Of a DNA stretch of 64,000 nt, positions 24,982 through 34,105 are shown piece after piece; position 1 is the stretch's first letter; every line of letters begins with the position of its first letter. Position numbers and translations under genes: made by a program. The notes below the pieces were generated by a model, which saw nothing but the letters and a program-made list of their open reading frames with translations, did no database searches and was not told the DNA's origin. This stretch comes from Embleya scabrispora DSM 41855 (GTDB taxonomy: Bacteria > Actinomycetota > Actinomycetes > Streptomycetales > Streptomycetaceae): assembly GCF_000372745.1 (NCBI RefSeq), contig NZ_KB889561.1, positions 124,811 to 188,810 on the forward strand. The letters run 5' to 3'.

Positions 24982-26014
24982 CGCCCGGCCTCCGCACGGT
25001 CGGGCAGGTCCAGGCCGAAGGCCGCCGGGCCACCGAGCCGAAGGCCCGGCTCGGTGTGCCAGACCGGGGCACGTCCAGCGCGAGGACCGACACCCGGAGC
25101 CCATAGCGCAGCGCCTCGACCGGTAGCGCCTCGCCGGTCCTGGTCTCCACCAGCGCGATGATGTCCGGCGTCAGCACGACGGGCCGGCCGTTCTCCAGGA
25201 CGGCCAGATACTCCGACTGCGCCTCGACCCGCAACAGTCGGCCGACGTCCGGGCCCAGGCCCTCGACCAGGATTCCGGTGGTCGCATCCGAGACCCGCTC
25301 GATCGCGCCGATCTTGCCGGTGACGACACGGCGGGCCACCGGCGAAGGGTCCTCGGGAACACCGGCGGCCGGCGCCGAACCCACGGCGAGGGCCCGGCCG
25401 ATCGAGCCGGGCACGGCGTGGCGCGCGACCTGCTCGGCCGTCACCGGGTAGTCCGAGCAGGCGGCCTGGCCGCCGAAGGCGTCCAGGGCGGCCCGGACCA
25501 GGCGTTCCAGCCAGGGCCCGTCGGCATGGTCGACCACCACGGTGCGGCCGCGTTCGTCGGCGAGCACGGCGGGGGTGGCCCGGATGCCGGCGAGTTCGAG
25601 CACGTTCTGGTCCATCCGGGGGAAGGCCCGGCCCATGCTGTCCGCGTCCAGCAGCGGCAGGCCCAGGCGCGCGGCCCAGGTGATGGCCACGCAGCCGTTG
25701 GATCCGCCGATCTCGCTCGACAGCAGTGCGAGCGGCGGCCGGCCCCGGACCTTCTCGACCCGGTCCCGCATCCGGCGCGCCTCGGCGACACCGCCGACGC
25801 GCTCGGCCATCACCGGGGAGGAGCCGACGATGCCGACCGTCATCACGGCCGCGTCCGCGGGCAGGTCCCGGGGGTCCAGGACGCGTACCGGCCCGTGTTC
25901 GAGGATCGCCTGTCGGGCGCCCGCGAGGGTGACCGACGTGGCCCCGCCGCCGCCCGAACCCAGGACGGCGCAGCCGCGTGCGAAGTCCGGAAGCAGTCCG
26001 GCGTCGAGTTCCAT
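24978..26014 (-). pseudogene. DUF917 family gene with an apparent -1 frameshift near its 3' end
   Basis: Homologue of the 19258-20316 gene: MELDAGLLPDFARGCAVLGSGGGG, SSEIGGSNGCVAITW, DADSMGRAFPRMDQN and TPDIIALVETRTGEALPVEALRYGLRVSVLAL align closely. After VSVLALD the frame departs from the homologue, but the neighbouring frame continues VWHTEPGLRLGGPAAFGLDLPD, matching TPAGLALTGPRYFGYDLDHHP of the intact copy, and ends in a TGA at 24978 that overlaps the next ATG. The switch falls in a run of four Gs (plus strand, 25066-25069); one extra base would restore the frame. Either a real frameshift or a sequencing error in a homopolymer. Unrepaired, the frame runs on to 24542. Confidence 0.72.
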
Positions 26015-26046
26015 GGGTCAAAGGTACGAACAGCCGGCGTATCGGA

Positions 26047-26093
26047 CGTGTGCCACACGCACCCGATCGAGTCGAACATGTGCGGCCGGCACA
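26047..26093. promoter_or_regulatory. Operator-like inverted repeats between the hydantoinase operon and the PucR-type gene
   Basis: CGTGTG-C-CACACG (26047-26059) is a perfect 13-bp inverted repeat, and TGTGC-ggccg-GCACA (26079-26093) repeats the same half-site. The 88-bp gap must contain both divergent promoters, so these are good candidates for binding sites of the PucR-type regulator. Confidence 0.5.
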
Positions 26094-26102
26094 CTTGGCG
26101 GC

Positions 26103-27533
26103 GTGACCCTACTCGCCGAGCTGCTCACCGCCCCGGACATCGACGGGCTCGTCGTCGTGGCCGGGCCGACGGATGCCGTCCCGTTGACCGGCGTGCGGCT
26201 GGAGACGCGCGCGGACCGCCTGGCGCATGCGCCCGCCGGATGCCTGGTCGTGCTGGCGACCCCGCTGAGTGGTTACCGGCTCGACGTGGCGGTGCGCGAT
26301 CTCGCGGCGACCGGTGCGGCGGGCCTGGTACTGACCGCGATCACGCCGGACGCGCCCGTCCCGGCCACCGCTCTCGACCTGGCCGATCGGGGCAGGGTGG
26401 CGATCCTGCACACCGACGGCGACCTCGCCGCCCTGATCCTGGCCGTCGACCGGGCGGTCCGCGGCGGAGCGGCCGATGCCCTCGCCCGGGTGGAGGCCGC
26501 GGCCCGCGAGGTACCGCCCGTCGCTGGTGACCCCGAACGTGTGGCCCGGGCCGCGTCCCGTGTCCTGGGTGTCCCCGTCGAGTTGCGCGCGCCGGAGCCG
26601 GGCGAGGCGGGCGCGTCCGCGCGCGGGCCCGACGGCGACACCTGGCTCAGCGCTTCGGACCGGCCGGGGCCGAGCGGCCAGGCCGTGCGGGCGGTGCTCG
26701 CCCTCGGCGCCCTGGCCGCGGCGGCGGGACCGGCCGACGACGTCCCGGTGCGCTCGCGCGGCCAGTTGCTGGCCGAGCTGTTGGCCGTACCGGAGGCCCA
26801 GGCGCTGCGCCTGGGCAGCCGCGGCCGGGCCCTGGGGCTGCCCGTGGACAACTGGCATCTGGTCCTGCGGGTGGAGCCGGTCGCCTTGGCCGGCACGGAC
26901 CGCTACCGCCTCCTGGAAACCGCCGGGCCGCTCGCGCTGCGCCTGCTGCGCTCCGCCGTAGCCGTCGCCTGGAACGCCGCGCGCGTCGACGAGGCGCTGA
27001 TCCTGACCCGCTCGCAATCCACCGACCCGGGCCGCGACGGCATGCGCGCGGCCCTGGCCGACGCCGGTCGGCTCCTGGCCGCGCTGCGCGAGCGCAGCCC
27101 CGATGCGGATCTGCGCTGCGGCGTGGGCACGGCACATCGCGGTGTACTCGGGCTGCGCACGTCCGCACGCGAGGCGCAGACCGCCCTGTCGCGCTCGGGC
27201 GGCGGCCTCGGCCCGGTCGCGGCACACGACGCGGCGGGCCTGGACCGTATGCTCCTGGACTGGTACTCCTCCGATGCCGCCCGCGAGGCCGTGCGCGAAC
27301 TCCTGGCTCCGGTACTGGCGTTGGGCCCACAGCGCGCGGTCCCGCTGCTGCGCACACTACAGGCGTACCTCGACCACCAGGGCTCGCCGGCCCGGGCGGC
27401 CGAGGAACTCCACCTGCACCGCAACGCGGTCACCAAGCGCGTCCACAAGGTGGGCGAGCTGATCGGCGCGGACCTGGAGGACCCCCAACAGCGCCTGGCG
27501 GTGCAACTGGCCTGCCGGGCCCACTTGATGTAG
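26103..27533 (+). CDS. PucR-family transcriptional regulator
   Basis: Likely controls the divergent hydantoinase/NCS1 operon, since PucR regulators usually govern purine, hydantoin or amino-acid breakdown. An N-terminal PucR-type sensory domain (VTLLAELLTAPDIDGLVVVAGP...LATPLSGYRLDVAVRDLAATGAAGLVL) is followed by a GGDEF-like/CdaR middle region and the C-terminal helix-turn-helix LQAYLDHQGSPARAAEELHLHRNAVTKRVHKVGELIG (about residues 418-454). The GTG at 26103 fits the domain start; the frame is open upstream without good starts and no strong Shine-Dalgarno is seen, so translation may be leaderless. Confidence 0.87.
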   Translation: MTLLAELLTAPDIDGLVVVAGPTDAVPLTGVRLETRADRLAHAPAGCLVVLATPLSGYRLDVAVRDLAATGAAGLVLTAITPDAPVPATALDLADRGRVAILHTDGDLAALILAVDRAVRGGAADALARVEAAAREVPPVAGDPERVARAASRVLGVPVELRAPEPGEAGASARGPDGDTWLSASDRPGPSGQAVRAVLALGALAAAAGPADDVPVRSRGQLLAELLAVPEAQALRLGSRGRALGLPVDNWHLVLRVEPVALAGTDRYRLLETAGPLALRLLRSAVAVAWNAARVDEALILTRSQSTDPGRDGMRAALADAGRLLAALRERSPDADLRCGVGTAHRGVLGLRTSAREAQTALSRSGGGLGPVAAHDAAGLDRMLLDWYSSDAAREAVRELLAPVLALGPQRAVPLLRTLQAYLDHQGSPARAAEELHLHRNAVTKRVHKVGELIGADLEDPQQRLAVQLACRAHLM

Positions 27534-27600
27534 CGGACGGCCCGGGCAGTCCGGACCGGGAACTCGTCAGGCCCGCCCGGTGATTGGCCCTGCCGATGCC

Positions 27601-27629
27601 TTGCACGGGCATTGCGGTCACACGATACT
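27601..27629 (+). promoter_or_regulatory. Promoter of the P450-peptide unit
   Basis: TTGCAC (27601-27606) and GATACT (27624-27629) are spaced by exactly 17 bp and resemble vegetative -35 and -10 boxes. Transcription would start near 27636, giving a leader of about 70 nt before the P450 ATG. Confidence 0.55.
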
Positions 27630-27705
27630 GACCTGAGGTCGCTGTCCGTGTTCCGTGTGGGGCACGTGCTCCCGCACCCGACCGGTGTCAGGGGGAGACC
27701 GCTCG

Positions 27706-28869
27706 ATGGCCAGGGGAGATCTGCGTCGGTTCCATCGGGATCCGTTGGGTTTTCTCGAGGATCTGTCGCGCCGTCGATCCACGGACGTCTTCCGCCTCCC
27801 CTGGGGCGGTTGGTGCGCGGGCGAGACGGAACTGGCGCTCGCGGTGTTGCGCGATCCGGGGTTCAACGCGGGTCTGTCCACCTTCTACGGTGACCTGTTG
27901 CCCTCACGATCGGCTCAGATCGCCGTCGGTCACGCGGTGCGGAACATCATCCGGGCACGATTACCCGAGTACCGCGAGAACCTCGCCGCAGCGGTGCCCC
28001 GACTGCCCGCGGCCGGGCGCTGGCCCGAAACCGGCACCGCACTGGTGTACGAGTGCCTGGCCGATCTGCTGTTGCACCCCGCCGCGGCACCGGAACTGCG
28101 GTCCCTGCTCGCCCGATCCGTGGGCGGCGGCCTGCTGATCCGCTCGCCCCTGATGCGGGAGCGGGCACGCGCGGAGATCCTGCGGTCCAGGCTCTTCACC
28201 GCGCTGATCCGGCACATCGGCCGGCGCCGGGGACAAGGCGTCGACCCCGGCGGCCCGCGCGACCTGCTCGACGCCGTCCTCGATGCCTGCCCCCGGGAGA
28301 CGACCGACGAGGTCGTGGCCGAACTGTACGTGCTGTTGTTCCGCTCGATCGTGGGGAACGTCGGCTACGCCGTGGCCTGGACCGTACTGCTGGCCGGTCT
28401 GCACCACCCGCCGGGAGCACCCTGGCCGTGGCCCACGGACTGGATCGTGCGGGAGAGCGCACGGCATCGCCCGTTCGTCTGGATGGTCGGCCGCCCCGTC
28501 CCGCACCCGATCGAATGCGGCGGTGTGGCGTTGCGTCCCGGCACGATCCTGTCGGTCAGTCCCTACCTCCTGCACCACGACGAACGGCACTGGAGCAGGC
28601 CCGACGCGTTCGACCCCGAACGCTGGGCCCACCCGGACAAACGCGGTCCCTATCTACCCTTCAGCGCGGGCCCGTTCATCTGCGCCGGCGCGGCCGTCGC
28701 CCAGACCATGACCACCGACACCGTCGCCGCCCTGGCCGCGGACGCCCGGCTGACCGTCCTCGGCGGGCACACCCGTCCGGTCGTGACCAACGCGGCCGCG
28801 CCGTGTGCGTTCACCCTGAGCCGCACCACCGAACCGCTCACCCGATCGCACGCACCCGAAAGGAGGTGA
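27706..28869 (+). CDS. Cytochrome P450, candidate peptide-crosslinking enzyme
   Basis: Heme-thiolate monooxygenase of 387 residues. Heme-binding loop FSAGPFICAGAAVA holds the Cys ligand, RESARH contains the ExxR motif, and FDPERW is the PERF-like motif. The usual I-helix (A/G)GxxT acid-alcohol pair is missing; the equivalent stretch reads SIVGNVGYAVAWT, as in several P450s that crosslink aromatic side chains rather than hydroxylate. ATG 27706 with GGGGGAG eight bases upstream is chosen over 27655. Codon 86 (27961-27963) is TTA, so translation likely depends on bldA tRNA. A 23-residue peptide gene follows five bases after the stop. Its substrate is inferred to be that peptide. Confidence 0.85.
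   Translation: MARGDLRRFHRDPLGFLEDLSRRRSTDVFRLPWGGWCAGETELALAVLRDPGFNAGLSTFYGDLLPSRSAQIAVGHAVRNIIRARLPEYRENLAAAVPRLPAAGRWPETGTALVYECLADLLLHPAAAPELRSLLARSVGGGLLIRSPLMRERARAEILRSRLFTALIRHIGRRRGQGVDPGGPRDLLDAVLDACPRETTDEVVAELYVLLFRSIVGNVGYAVAWTVLLAGLHHPPGAPWPWPTDWIVRESARHRPFVWMVGRPVPHPIECGGVALRPGTILSVSPYLLHHDERHWSRPDAFDPERWAHPDKRGPYLPFSAGPFICAGAAVAQTMTTDTVAALAADARLTVLGGHTRPVVTNAAAPCAFTLSRTTEPLTRSHAPERR
28861..28866 (+). promoter_or_regulatory. Near-perfect Shine-Dalgarno for the small peptide
   Basis: AGGAGG within AAAGGAGGTGA ends eight bases before the ATG at 28875. It overlaps the last codons of the P450 gene, whose TGA is 28867-28869. Such strong complementarity to 16S rRNA is unusual in this window and argues for high expression of the peptide. 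Confidence 0.85.
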
Positions 28870-28874
28870 AAACC

Positions 28875-28946
28875 ATGATGGCAATCATCCGGCGGGTCCT
28901 CACCAACACCCCGCCGCTGATCTGGAACCCGAAGGAACACTGGTGA
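28875..28946 (+). CDS. 23-residue peptide, candidate RiPP precursor for the P450
   Basis: Begins MMAIIRRVLTNTPP and ends LIWNPKEHW. The C-terminus is rich in aromatic residues (Trp17, His22, Trp23) spaced so that side-chain crosslinks are possible, while the N-terminal 14 residues with two Arg look like a short leader. Very short precursors with aromatic C-termini beside a single P450 are known from biarylitides and atropopeptides (tryptorubin type), but there the precursor usually precedes the P450; here it follows. The strong Shine-Dalgarno, the five-base gap after the P450 stop and a terminator 17 bp downstream support a real gene. No match to a known core sequence is recalled. Confidence 0.72.
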   Translation: MMAIIRRVLTNTPPLIWNPKEHW

Positions 28947-28962
28947 TCCGAGCCCGAACCGG

Positions 28963-29002
28963 ACGGCCCGCACGGCCGAACGAAACACGCCGTGCGGGCC
29001 GT
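28963..29002 (+). terminator. Terminator hairpin of the P450-peptide unit
   Basis: Perfect 14-bp stem, arms ACGGCCCGCACGGC (28963-28976) and 28989-29002, loop of 12 nt. It closes the two-gene unit and separates it from the carboxypeptidase gene. Confidence 0.82.
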
Positions 29003-29354
29003 TCGCCGCTCCCCGGCGCCGGTCGCCCGGCGCCGGGATGTCGTGCGTCCCCCGGAACCCTGCTCCGGTTCGGCGGGACGACAAGGGTTTTCCCCGATTC
29101 GCGCTCCGGGGTCGGATGGTTACCCTTTGGTAGCGCTCCCTCGACTTCCAGTGCCTATCACGTCCCCCGTACCGAATCGCCTTCGGCGTGCGCAATCGCA
29201 CGTCCGGCGCGCCCGTTCGCTCGATGGCCGCTGTCCCTCACCACATGCGCGGCCCCAGCGGCATGTCGTCGGCCTCCCCGGCGGTGTCCGTCGACACACG
29301 ACGCAATCCCTCCGGCATCGGAGAACTCCGATGCCGCCACGAGGAGGTACACGT
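29003..29354. other. Leader/promoter region of the carboxypeptidase gene
   Basis: About 350 bp without a convincing gene. It must hold the promoter of the carboxypeptidase, but I cannot point to clear -35/-10 boxes. The strong ribosome site GAGGAGG is at 29341-29347. Confidence 0.5.
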
Positions 29355-31007
29355 GTGAAACGCAAACGCCTGTCCGCCCTGACTGCCGCCTTCACCGTCG
29401 CTCTCGCGATGGTCGCGGTCAACCCCGGCCCAGCCGTCGGGGAGAAGGCGCCGTCGTCCGCCGATGCCACGACGTCCGCCGAGTACAGCGTCGTCGGCGT
29501 GCGAACCGCCCAACAGCGCAGCGCCATCGCGGCGACGGGCGCCGCCGTCGACGGTGTGGAGGACGGCCGCCTGTTGATCACCGCGACCCCGGAGGAGGTC
29601 CGGCGGATCAAGGCGCTCGGCTTCACCGTCAACGCCGAGGCTCCGCCCACCGCCCCCGAGAACCGGATCAACCGGGATTTCCCGCCCTCGGACTCCGGCT
29701 ACCACAACTACGCGGAGATGGGCGCCGAGATCGACAAGGCCGTCGCCAACCACCCGACGCTGATCAGCAAACAGGTGATCGGGCGCTCGCACGAGGGCCG
29801 TGACCTGTACGTGCTGAAGATCTCGGACAACGTGACGCTCGACGAGAACGAACCGGAAGTGTTGTTCACGCACCACCAACACGCCCGGGAGCACCTGACC
29901 GTCGAGATGGCTCTCTATCTCGTCAAGTTGCTCGGTGACGGCTATGCCACCGACCCTCGGATCAAGGCGCTGGTCGACAGTCGCGAGATCTGGATCATGC
30001 CCGACGTCAACCCGGACGGAGGCGAGTTCGACATCGCCACCGGTTCGTATCGCAGTTGGCGCAAGAACCGGCAGCCCAACTCCGGTTCGAGCAACGTCGG
30101 TACCGACCTCAACCGCAACTGGTCCTACAAGTGGGGCTGTTGCGGAGGCTCCTCGGGCAGCACCGGCAGCGAGACGTACCGCGGCCCGCAGGCCGAATCC
30201 GCGCCCGAGGTCAGGGCCGTGACCGACTGGGTGCGCGGCCGAATCGTCGGCGGAAAGCAGCAGCTGACCGCCGCGATCGACTTCCACACCTACAGCGAAC
30301 TGGTGCTGTGGCCGTTCGGTTGGACGTACAACGACGTCGTGCCCGGGATGACCGCCGACGAGTACAACACGTTCGCCACGCTCGGCCGGGCCATGGCGGC
30401 GACCAATGGTTACACCCCCGAGCAGTCGTCCGATCTCTACATCACCGACGGCTCGATCGACGACTGGCTGTGGGGCGATCAGCGCGTCTACGCGTACACG
30501 TTCGAGATGTACCCGGAGTCGGGCAACGGTGGCTTCTATCCGCCCGACGAGGTCATCGATCGCGAAACGTCCCGGAACAAGGCCGCCGTCCTGCATCTGC
30601 TGGACTACGCGGACTGTCCCCCGCGTGCCATCGGCAAGACCTGCGGCGGGGATCCGGGCGGCAAGACGTTCGAGAACACCACCGACGTGGCCATCCCCGA
30701 CAACGGCGCCGCCGTCTTCAGCGACATCGCCGTCACCGGTGTACCGGGCAACGCGCCCGCCGGCCTCAAGGTCGGCGTCGACATCAAGCACACCTGGCGC
30801 GGCGATGTGACCATCGACCTCGTCGCACCGGACAACTCCGTCTACCGACTCAAGGACGCCGCGAGCAACGACTCCGCGGACAACGTCGTCACCACCTACA
30901 CCGTCGACGTATCCGGTGAGGTCGCCAACGGCACCTGGCGGTTGAAGGTACAGGACGTCGCCGCCGCGGACACCGGCAAGATCGACTCCTGGAAGGTCAC
31001 CTTCTGA
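29355..31007 (+). CDS. Secreted M14 zinc carboxypeptidase with C-terminal P/Homo B domain
   Basis: Extracellular removal of C-terminal residues from peptides. Signal peptide: KRKR then [25 protein letters not shown] propeptide-like domain (residues 45-105) precedes the M14 domain. Zinc ligands are His176 and Glu179 (HAREH) and His311 (DFHTYSE); substrate residues lie in [12 protein letters not shown]; catalytic Glu384 is in YTFEMYPES. The last 115 residues ([20 protein letters not shown]...) form a proprotein-convertase P domain, common in actinomycete secreted proteases. The GTG at 29355 with GAGGAGG upstream starts the signal peptide; the frame is open earlier without coding sense. Confidence 0.92.
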   Translation: MKRKRLSALTAAFTVALAMVAVNPGPAVGEKAPSSADATTSAEYSVVGVRTAQQRSAIAATGAAVDGVEDGRLLITATPEEVRRIKALGFTVNAEAPPTAPENRINRDFPPSDSGYHNYAEMGAEIDKAVANHPTLISKQVIGRSHEGRDLYVLKISDNVTLDENEPEVLFTHHQHAREHLTVEMALYLVKLLGDGYATDPRIKALVDSREIWIMPDVNPDGGEFDIATGSYRSWRKNRQPNSGSSNVGTDLNRNWSYKWGCCGGSSGSTGSETYRGPQAESAPEVRAVTDWVRGRIVGGKQQLTAAIDFHTYSELVLWPFGWTYNDVVPGMTADEYNTFATLGRAMAATNGYTPEQSSDLYITDGSIDDWLWGDQRVYAYTFEMYPESGNGGFYPPDEVIDRETSRNKAAVLHLLDYADCPPRAIGKTCGGDPGGKTFENTTDVAIPDNGAAVFSDIAVTGVPGNAPAGLKVGVDIKHTWRGDVTIDLVAPDNSVYRLKDAASNDSADNVVTTYTVDVSGEVANGTWRLKVQDVAAADTGKIDSWKVTF

Positions 31008-31039
31008 GCGAGTGTCCCGGTGGGTGTTCCGCTCACCTC

Positions 31040-31080
31040 GGCTCGGCCCGACCCGGTTCCACACCGGGTCGGGCCGAGCC
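31040..31080 (+). terminator. Terminator hairpin after the carboxypeptidase gene
   Basis: Perfect 17-bp stem, arms 31040-31056 and 31064-31080, loop TTCCACA. Confidence 0.88.
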
Positions 31081-31144
31081 GCTCGCGTCGCGGCGGGCGG
31101 CCGGCGCGTTCGGCGGCGGCACGGCCCACACCCGTCGACAGGGG

Positions 31145-31174
31145 TTGATGCCGGACATACCCGATGGCTAGGGT
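31145..31174 (+). promoter_or_regulatory. Possible promoter of the LuxR-type regulator
   Basis: TTGATG (31145-31150) and TAGGGT (31169-31174), 18 bp apart, about 37 bp before the ATG at 31211. The -10 box is only a fair match, so the assignment is tentative. Confidence 0.4.
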
Positions 31175-31210
31175 TCAGTCGGAAATTCCCCCATCCGCCG
31201 GGAGCAGACG

Positions 31211-34105
31211 ATGGCCGACCGGGTCGCCGGCCCCGCCGAAACCCGCGATCCGCCGTCGGCACCCCTGGTGGGTCGGGCGGCGCTGCTCGCCTCCGTCGAG
31301 TCACGGATCGCGGCCGGTGCCAGCGTGGTGCTGACCGGATCGAGCGGCATCGGCAAGACCACCGTGGTGGGCGCCCTCTGCGGGTCGGCCACCGCCCGCG
31401 GCGAGAACGTCCTGCGCACGAGCGGCACCGAGATCGGTCGGCGGGTCCCCTACTCCGGGCTGACCGCCCTGCTGCACCGTGTTCCGCCCGAACTCCCGGC
31501 CGCACTGGCGCCGGCGCAGCGCTCCGTGGTCGGCGACCTGCTCGCGGGCGGGCACAGCCGGATGTGTATCGAGGCGTTCGCCCCGGGCCGCCCGCCGTGG
31601 GGCGGCCACCTGTCCGGAACGCGGTTCCACGACCTGTGTGGGCGGGCCTGGCGGGAGTTGCTCGAACGTTGTTCCGCGCTCTTCCCGACCCTGGTGGTGG
31701 TCGACGACGCGCACTGGCTCGATGCCGCCTCGGCCGACGTCCTGGCACACGCGCTGCACCACCTGGCCGGCCCCGACGTCCGGGCGCTGGTCGCCGGCGG
31801 GTGGCCCGAACGCGGTACGACCGAGCGCGGCGAGGACCTGCCCTGGCTGACCGCGCCGCTCGCCGTCGAGGTCGCCGTACCCCCGCTGCCACCGGAGGAC
31901 CTGGTCGAACTCTTCGACCGGCACGGCGTACCCGCTCGCATGGCGAACAAGCTGCACGCGGACTCCGGCGGCAATCCGTACCTGGCCCTGGCCCTGGCGG
32001 GCGAACCGTCGGATCGGGCCCCGCGCCACGGCCGGCCGGCGCCGCTGCCGCAGCGGGTGCGCGCGCTGATCGGCGAGCGTGTGGGTCGCCTGTCCCCGCA
32101 GACCCGCGAGACGTTGCTCGTCGCGGCGCTGACCACCCGCCCGACCGTCGAACTGCTGTTGCGCGCGGGGCGCGCGGACGCCGAGTACGACATCCGGCTC
32201 GCCGCCGCCACCGGGCTCGTGGTCGGCGAGGGTGGGCGGATCAGATTCACCCCGCCGGCCGTGGCCGGCGTACTCGCCGAATCCGCGCGCGCCGATCATC
32301 GCGCGAGGCTGCATCTGGCCCTGGCCGCGGTGGTGACCGACGCGGCCGCACGCATCCGCCATCGGGCGCTCGCCTGCGCCGACCCGAACGCGGAACTCGC
32401 CCGGAAGCTGGCGACCGCCGCCGGGGAGGCCCGCCGCCGCCGCGGTTCCCGGCGGCTCGCGGCCGAGTTGTACCTGCTGGCCGCGGAGCGCACCCCTGCG
32501 GAGTTCGACGGTCGGCGACTGGATCGGCTGGTCGCCGCGGCGGAGGTCGGTGCGACCGCCGGGCTGTCGGAGGTCGTGCACCGGGCGGCGGACGCGGTGC
32601 TGGCCGCCGACGCGCTGCCCGCGCAACGGGTGCGGGTGCGCATGGCGTTGATCGACCTTGCCGGCCAAGGGCTCTCCGAGATGGACGAGTTGTTCGCCGC
32701 GGCCCTGCTCGACGCGGGCGAGGACCCGGCCCTGATCGGACCGTTGCGACTGCGGCGCTCGTGGGCGGCGATGGTCGCGGGCGACCACGAAGGCAGCGCC
32801 CACCACGCGGAGGCGGCGATCGGGTCGGCCCGAACGGCCGGCGACCGGGCCACCGAGTCGATGGCGCTGGCCGTGACGGCGATGACCGCGCGGATCACCG
32901 GACGCCCCGATCACCGGCTCCACATGGATCGGGCACCGACGCCGGCGGAGCCCGAACCCGACGGTCTGTTGCACCTGACGCCGCGCTTCGTGGCCGCGCG
33001 ATTCGCGGTCTTCGACGACCGGCTCGACGACGCCCGACACGATCTGCTCGCGATGCTCGCCCGAACCGAGGGCGGCACCGGCGAGGAGATCGTCGCGGTA
33101 CTGCGTTCGCTCTCCGAGGTGTCCGCCCGCCTGGGCCGGTGCGCGGACGCACTGCACTTCGCGGACCGGGCGATGCGGATCGCCGAGGACTCCGGCCTGA
33201 GCCCGGGGCCGGGTTGGTACAACGGCGCGATCGCCGAACTCGCCGGCGGCAGCGTGGCACGGGCCGCGGCCTACGCGGAACGCGGTGTGCGCGCGTCGGA
33301 GCAGGAGGGCGACTCGATCTTCCTGGAGCGCCATCTGCACGCGCTCGGGCAGGCCCGGTTGCGCGCGGGGGACGTCTGCGGAGGCATCGAGGCGTTGCGG
33401 CGGATCGCCGACCCCGCGCGGGGTGGGTGGGTGTCCCCGCCGTCGGTGTTGCGCCGGCACGGGGACCTGGCCTGCGCACTGGCCCTGGCCGGCCGACTCG
33501 ACGAGGCGGAGCACGTGATCCGGTCGGCCCGGGAGGCGCTGGATCCCGCCGACCGCGGTCGGGGCACCAGCGCACAACTCGACCGTGCGGAGGCGGTGCT
33601 GTGCGCCGCTCGGGGCGAGGCCGGCCGGGCCGTGGAGCTGCTCGACCACGCGACACGGATCTTCGAGGCCCTGCGCCAACCGCTGGAGTTCGGCCACTGT
33701 CTGTTGGTCCTGGGCCGGATCGAGCGCAGCCGCCGCCGGCACGCCGCCGCGCGTGCCGCGGGGGCGCAGGCGCTGGCGGTGTTCACCCGGTGCGGCGCGC
33801 GGCCGTGGATGGAGCAGGCGAGTCGTACGCTCACCCGGCAGTCCGCGCCGGGCGGGCCGCCGGACGGCCGGCCGCGACCCGATGCCGCCCGGGCGTTCGC
33901 GACGCTGACCGAGACCGAGGAACGGGTGGCGCGGCTCGTCGCGGAGGGGGCGAGCAATCGAGAGGCGGCGGCGGCCCTGTTCCTCAGCGTCAAGACGGTC
34001 GAGGCGTCGCTGACCCGGATCTACCGCAAGTTCGCCGTCCGTTCGCGGACCCAACTCGGCTCACACCTGCACGACGCGCTGGGCCTGCCGGAACATCCCC
34101 GCTGA
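31211..34105 (+). CDS. Large ATP-binding LuxR-family regulator (LAL type)
   Basis: Transcriptional activator of the MalT/LAL class. N-terminal AAA-type ATPase: Walker A GSSGIGKTT (residues 43-51), Walker B LVVVDDAHWLD (about 160-170). A long helical TPR-like middle region (e.g. SARLGRCADALHFADRAMRIAED, ALAGRLDEAEHVIRSAREALDP) follows, and the C-terminal 65 residues are a LuxR helix-turn-helix (LTETEERVARLVAEGASNREAAAALFLSVKTVEASLTRIYRKF). Length 964 is typical. It immediately precedes the caspase-like gene island on the same strand and is the obvious candidate for its regulator, though this is only positional evidence. Confidence 0.92.
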   Translation: MADRVAGPAETRDPPSAPLVGRAALLASVESRIAAGASVVLTGSSGIGKTTVVGALCGSATARGENVLRTSGTEIGRRVPYSGLTALLHRVPPELPAALAPAQRSVVGDLLAGGHSRMCIEAFAPGRPPWGGHLSGTRFHDLCGRAWRELLERCSALFPTLVVVDDAHWLDAASADVLAHALHHLAGPDVRALVAGGWPERGTTERGEDLPWLTAPLAVEVAVPPLPPEDLVELFDRHGVPARMANKLHADSGGNPYLALALAGEPSDRAPRHGRPAPLPQRVRALIGERVGRLSPQTRETLLVAALTTRPTVELLLRAGRADAEYDIRLAAATGLVVGEGGRIRFTPPAVAGVLAESARADHRARLHLALAAVVTDAAARIRHRALACADPNAELARKLATAAGEARRRRGSRRLAAELYLLAAERTPAEFDGRRLDRLVAAAEVGATAGLSEVVHRAADAVLAADALPAQRVRVRMALIDLAGQGLSEMDELFAAALLDAGEDPALIGPLRLRRSWAAMVAGDHEGSAHHAEAAIGSARTAGDRATESMALAVTAMTARITGRPDHRLHMDRAPTPAEPEPDGLLHLTPRFVAARFAVFDDRLDDARHDLLAMLARTEGGTGEEIVAVLRSLSEVSARLGRCADALHFADRAMRIAEDSGLSPGPGWYNGAIAELAGGSVARAAAYAERGVRASEQEGDSIFLERHLHALGQARLRAGDVCGGIEALRRIADPARGGWVSPPSVLRRHGDLACALALAGRLDEAEHVIRSAREALDPADRGRGTSAQLDRAEAVLCAARGEAGRAVELLDHATRIFEALRQPLEFGHCLLVLGRIERSRRRHAAARAAGAQALAVFTRCGARPWMEQASRTLTRQSAPGGPPDGRPRPDAARAFATLTETEERVARLVAEGASNREAAAALFLSVKTVEASLTRIYRKFAVRSRTQLGSHLHDALGLPEHPR

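Noticed and set aside
28963-29002. Possible repeat or attachment site at the hairpin
   Set aside because: A single perfect stem-loop right after a gene is better explained as a terminator; no matching copy or integrase was seen.
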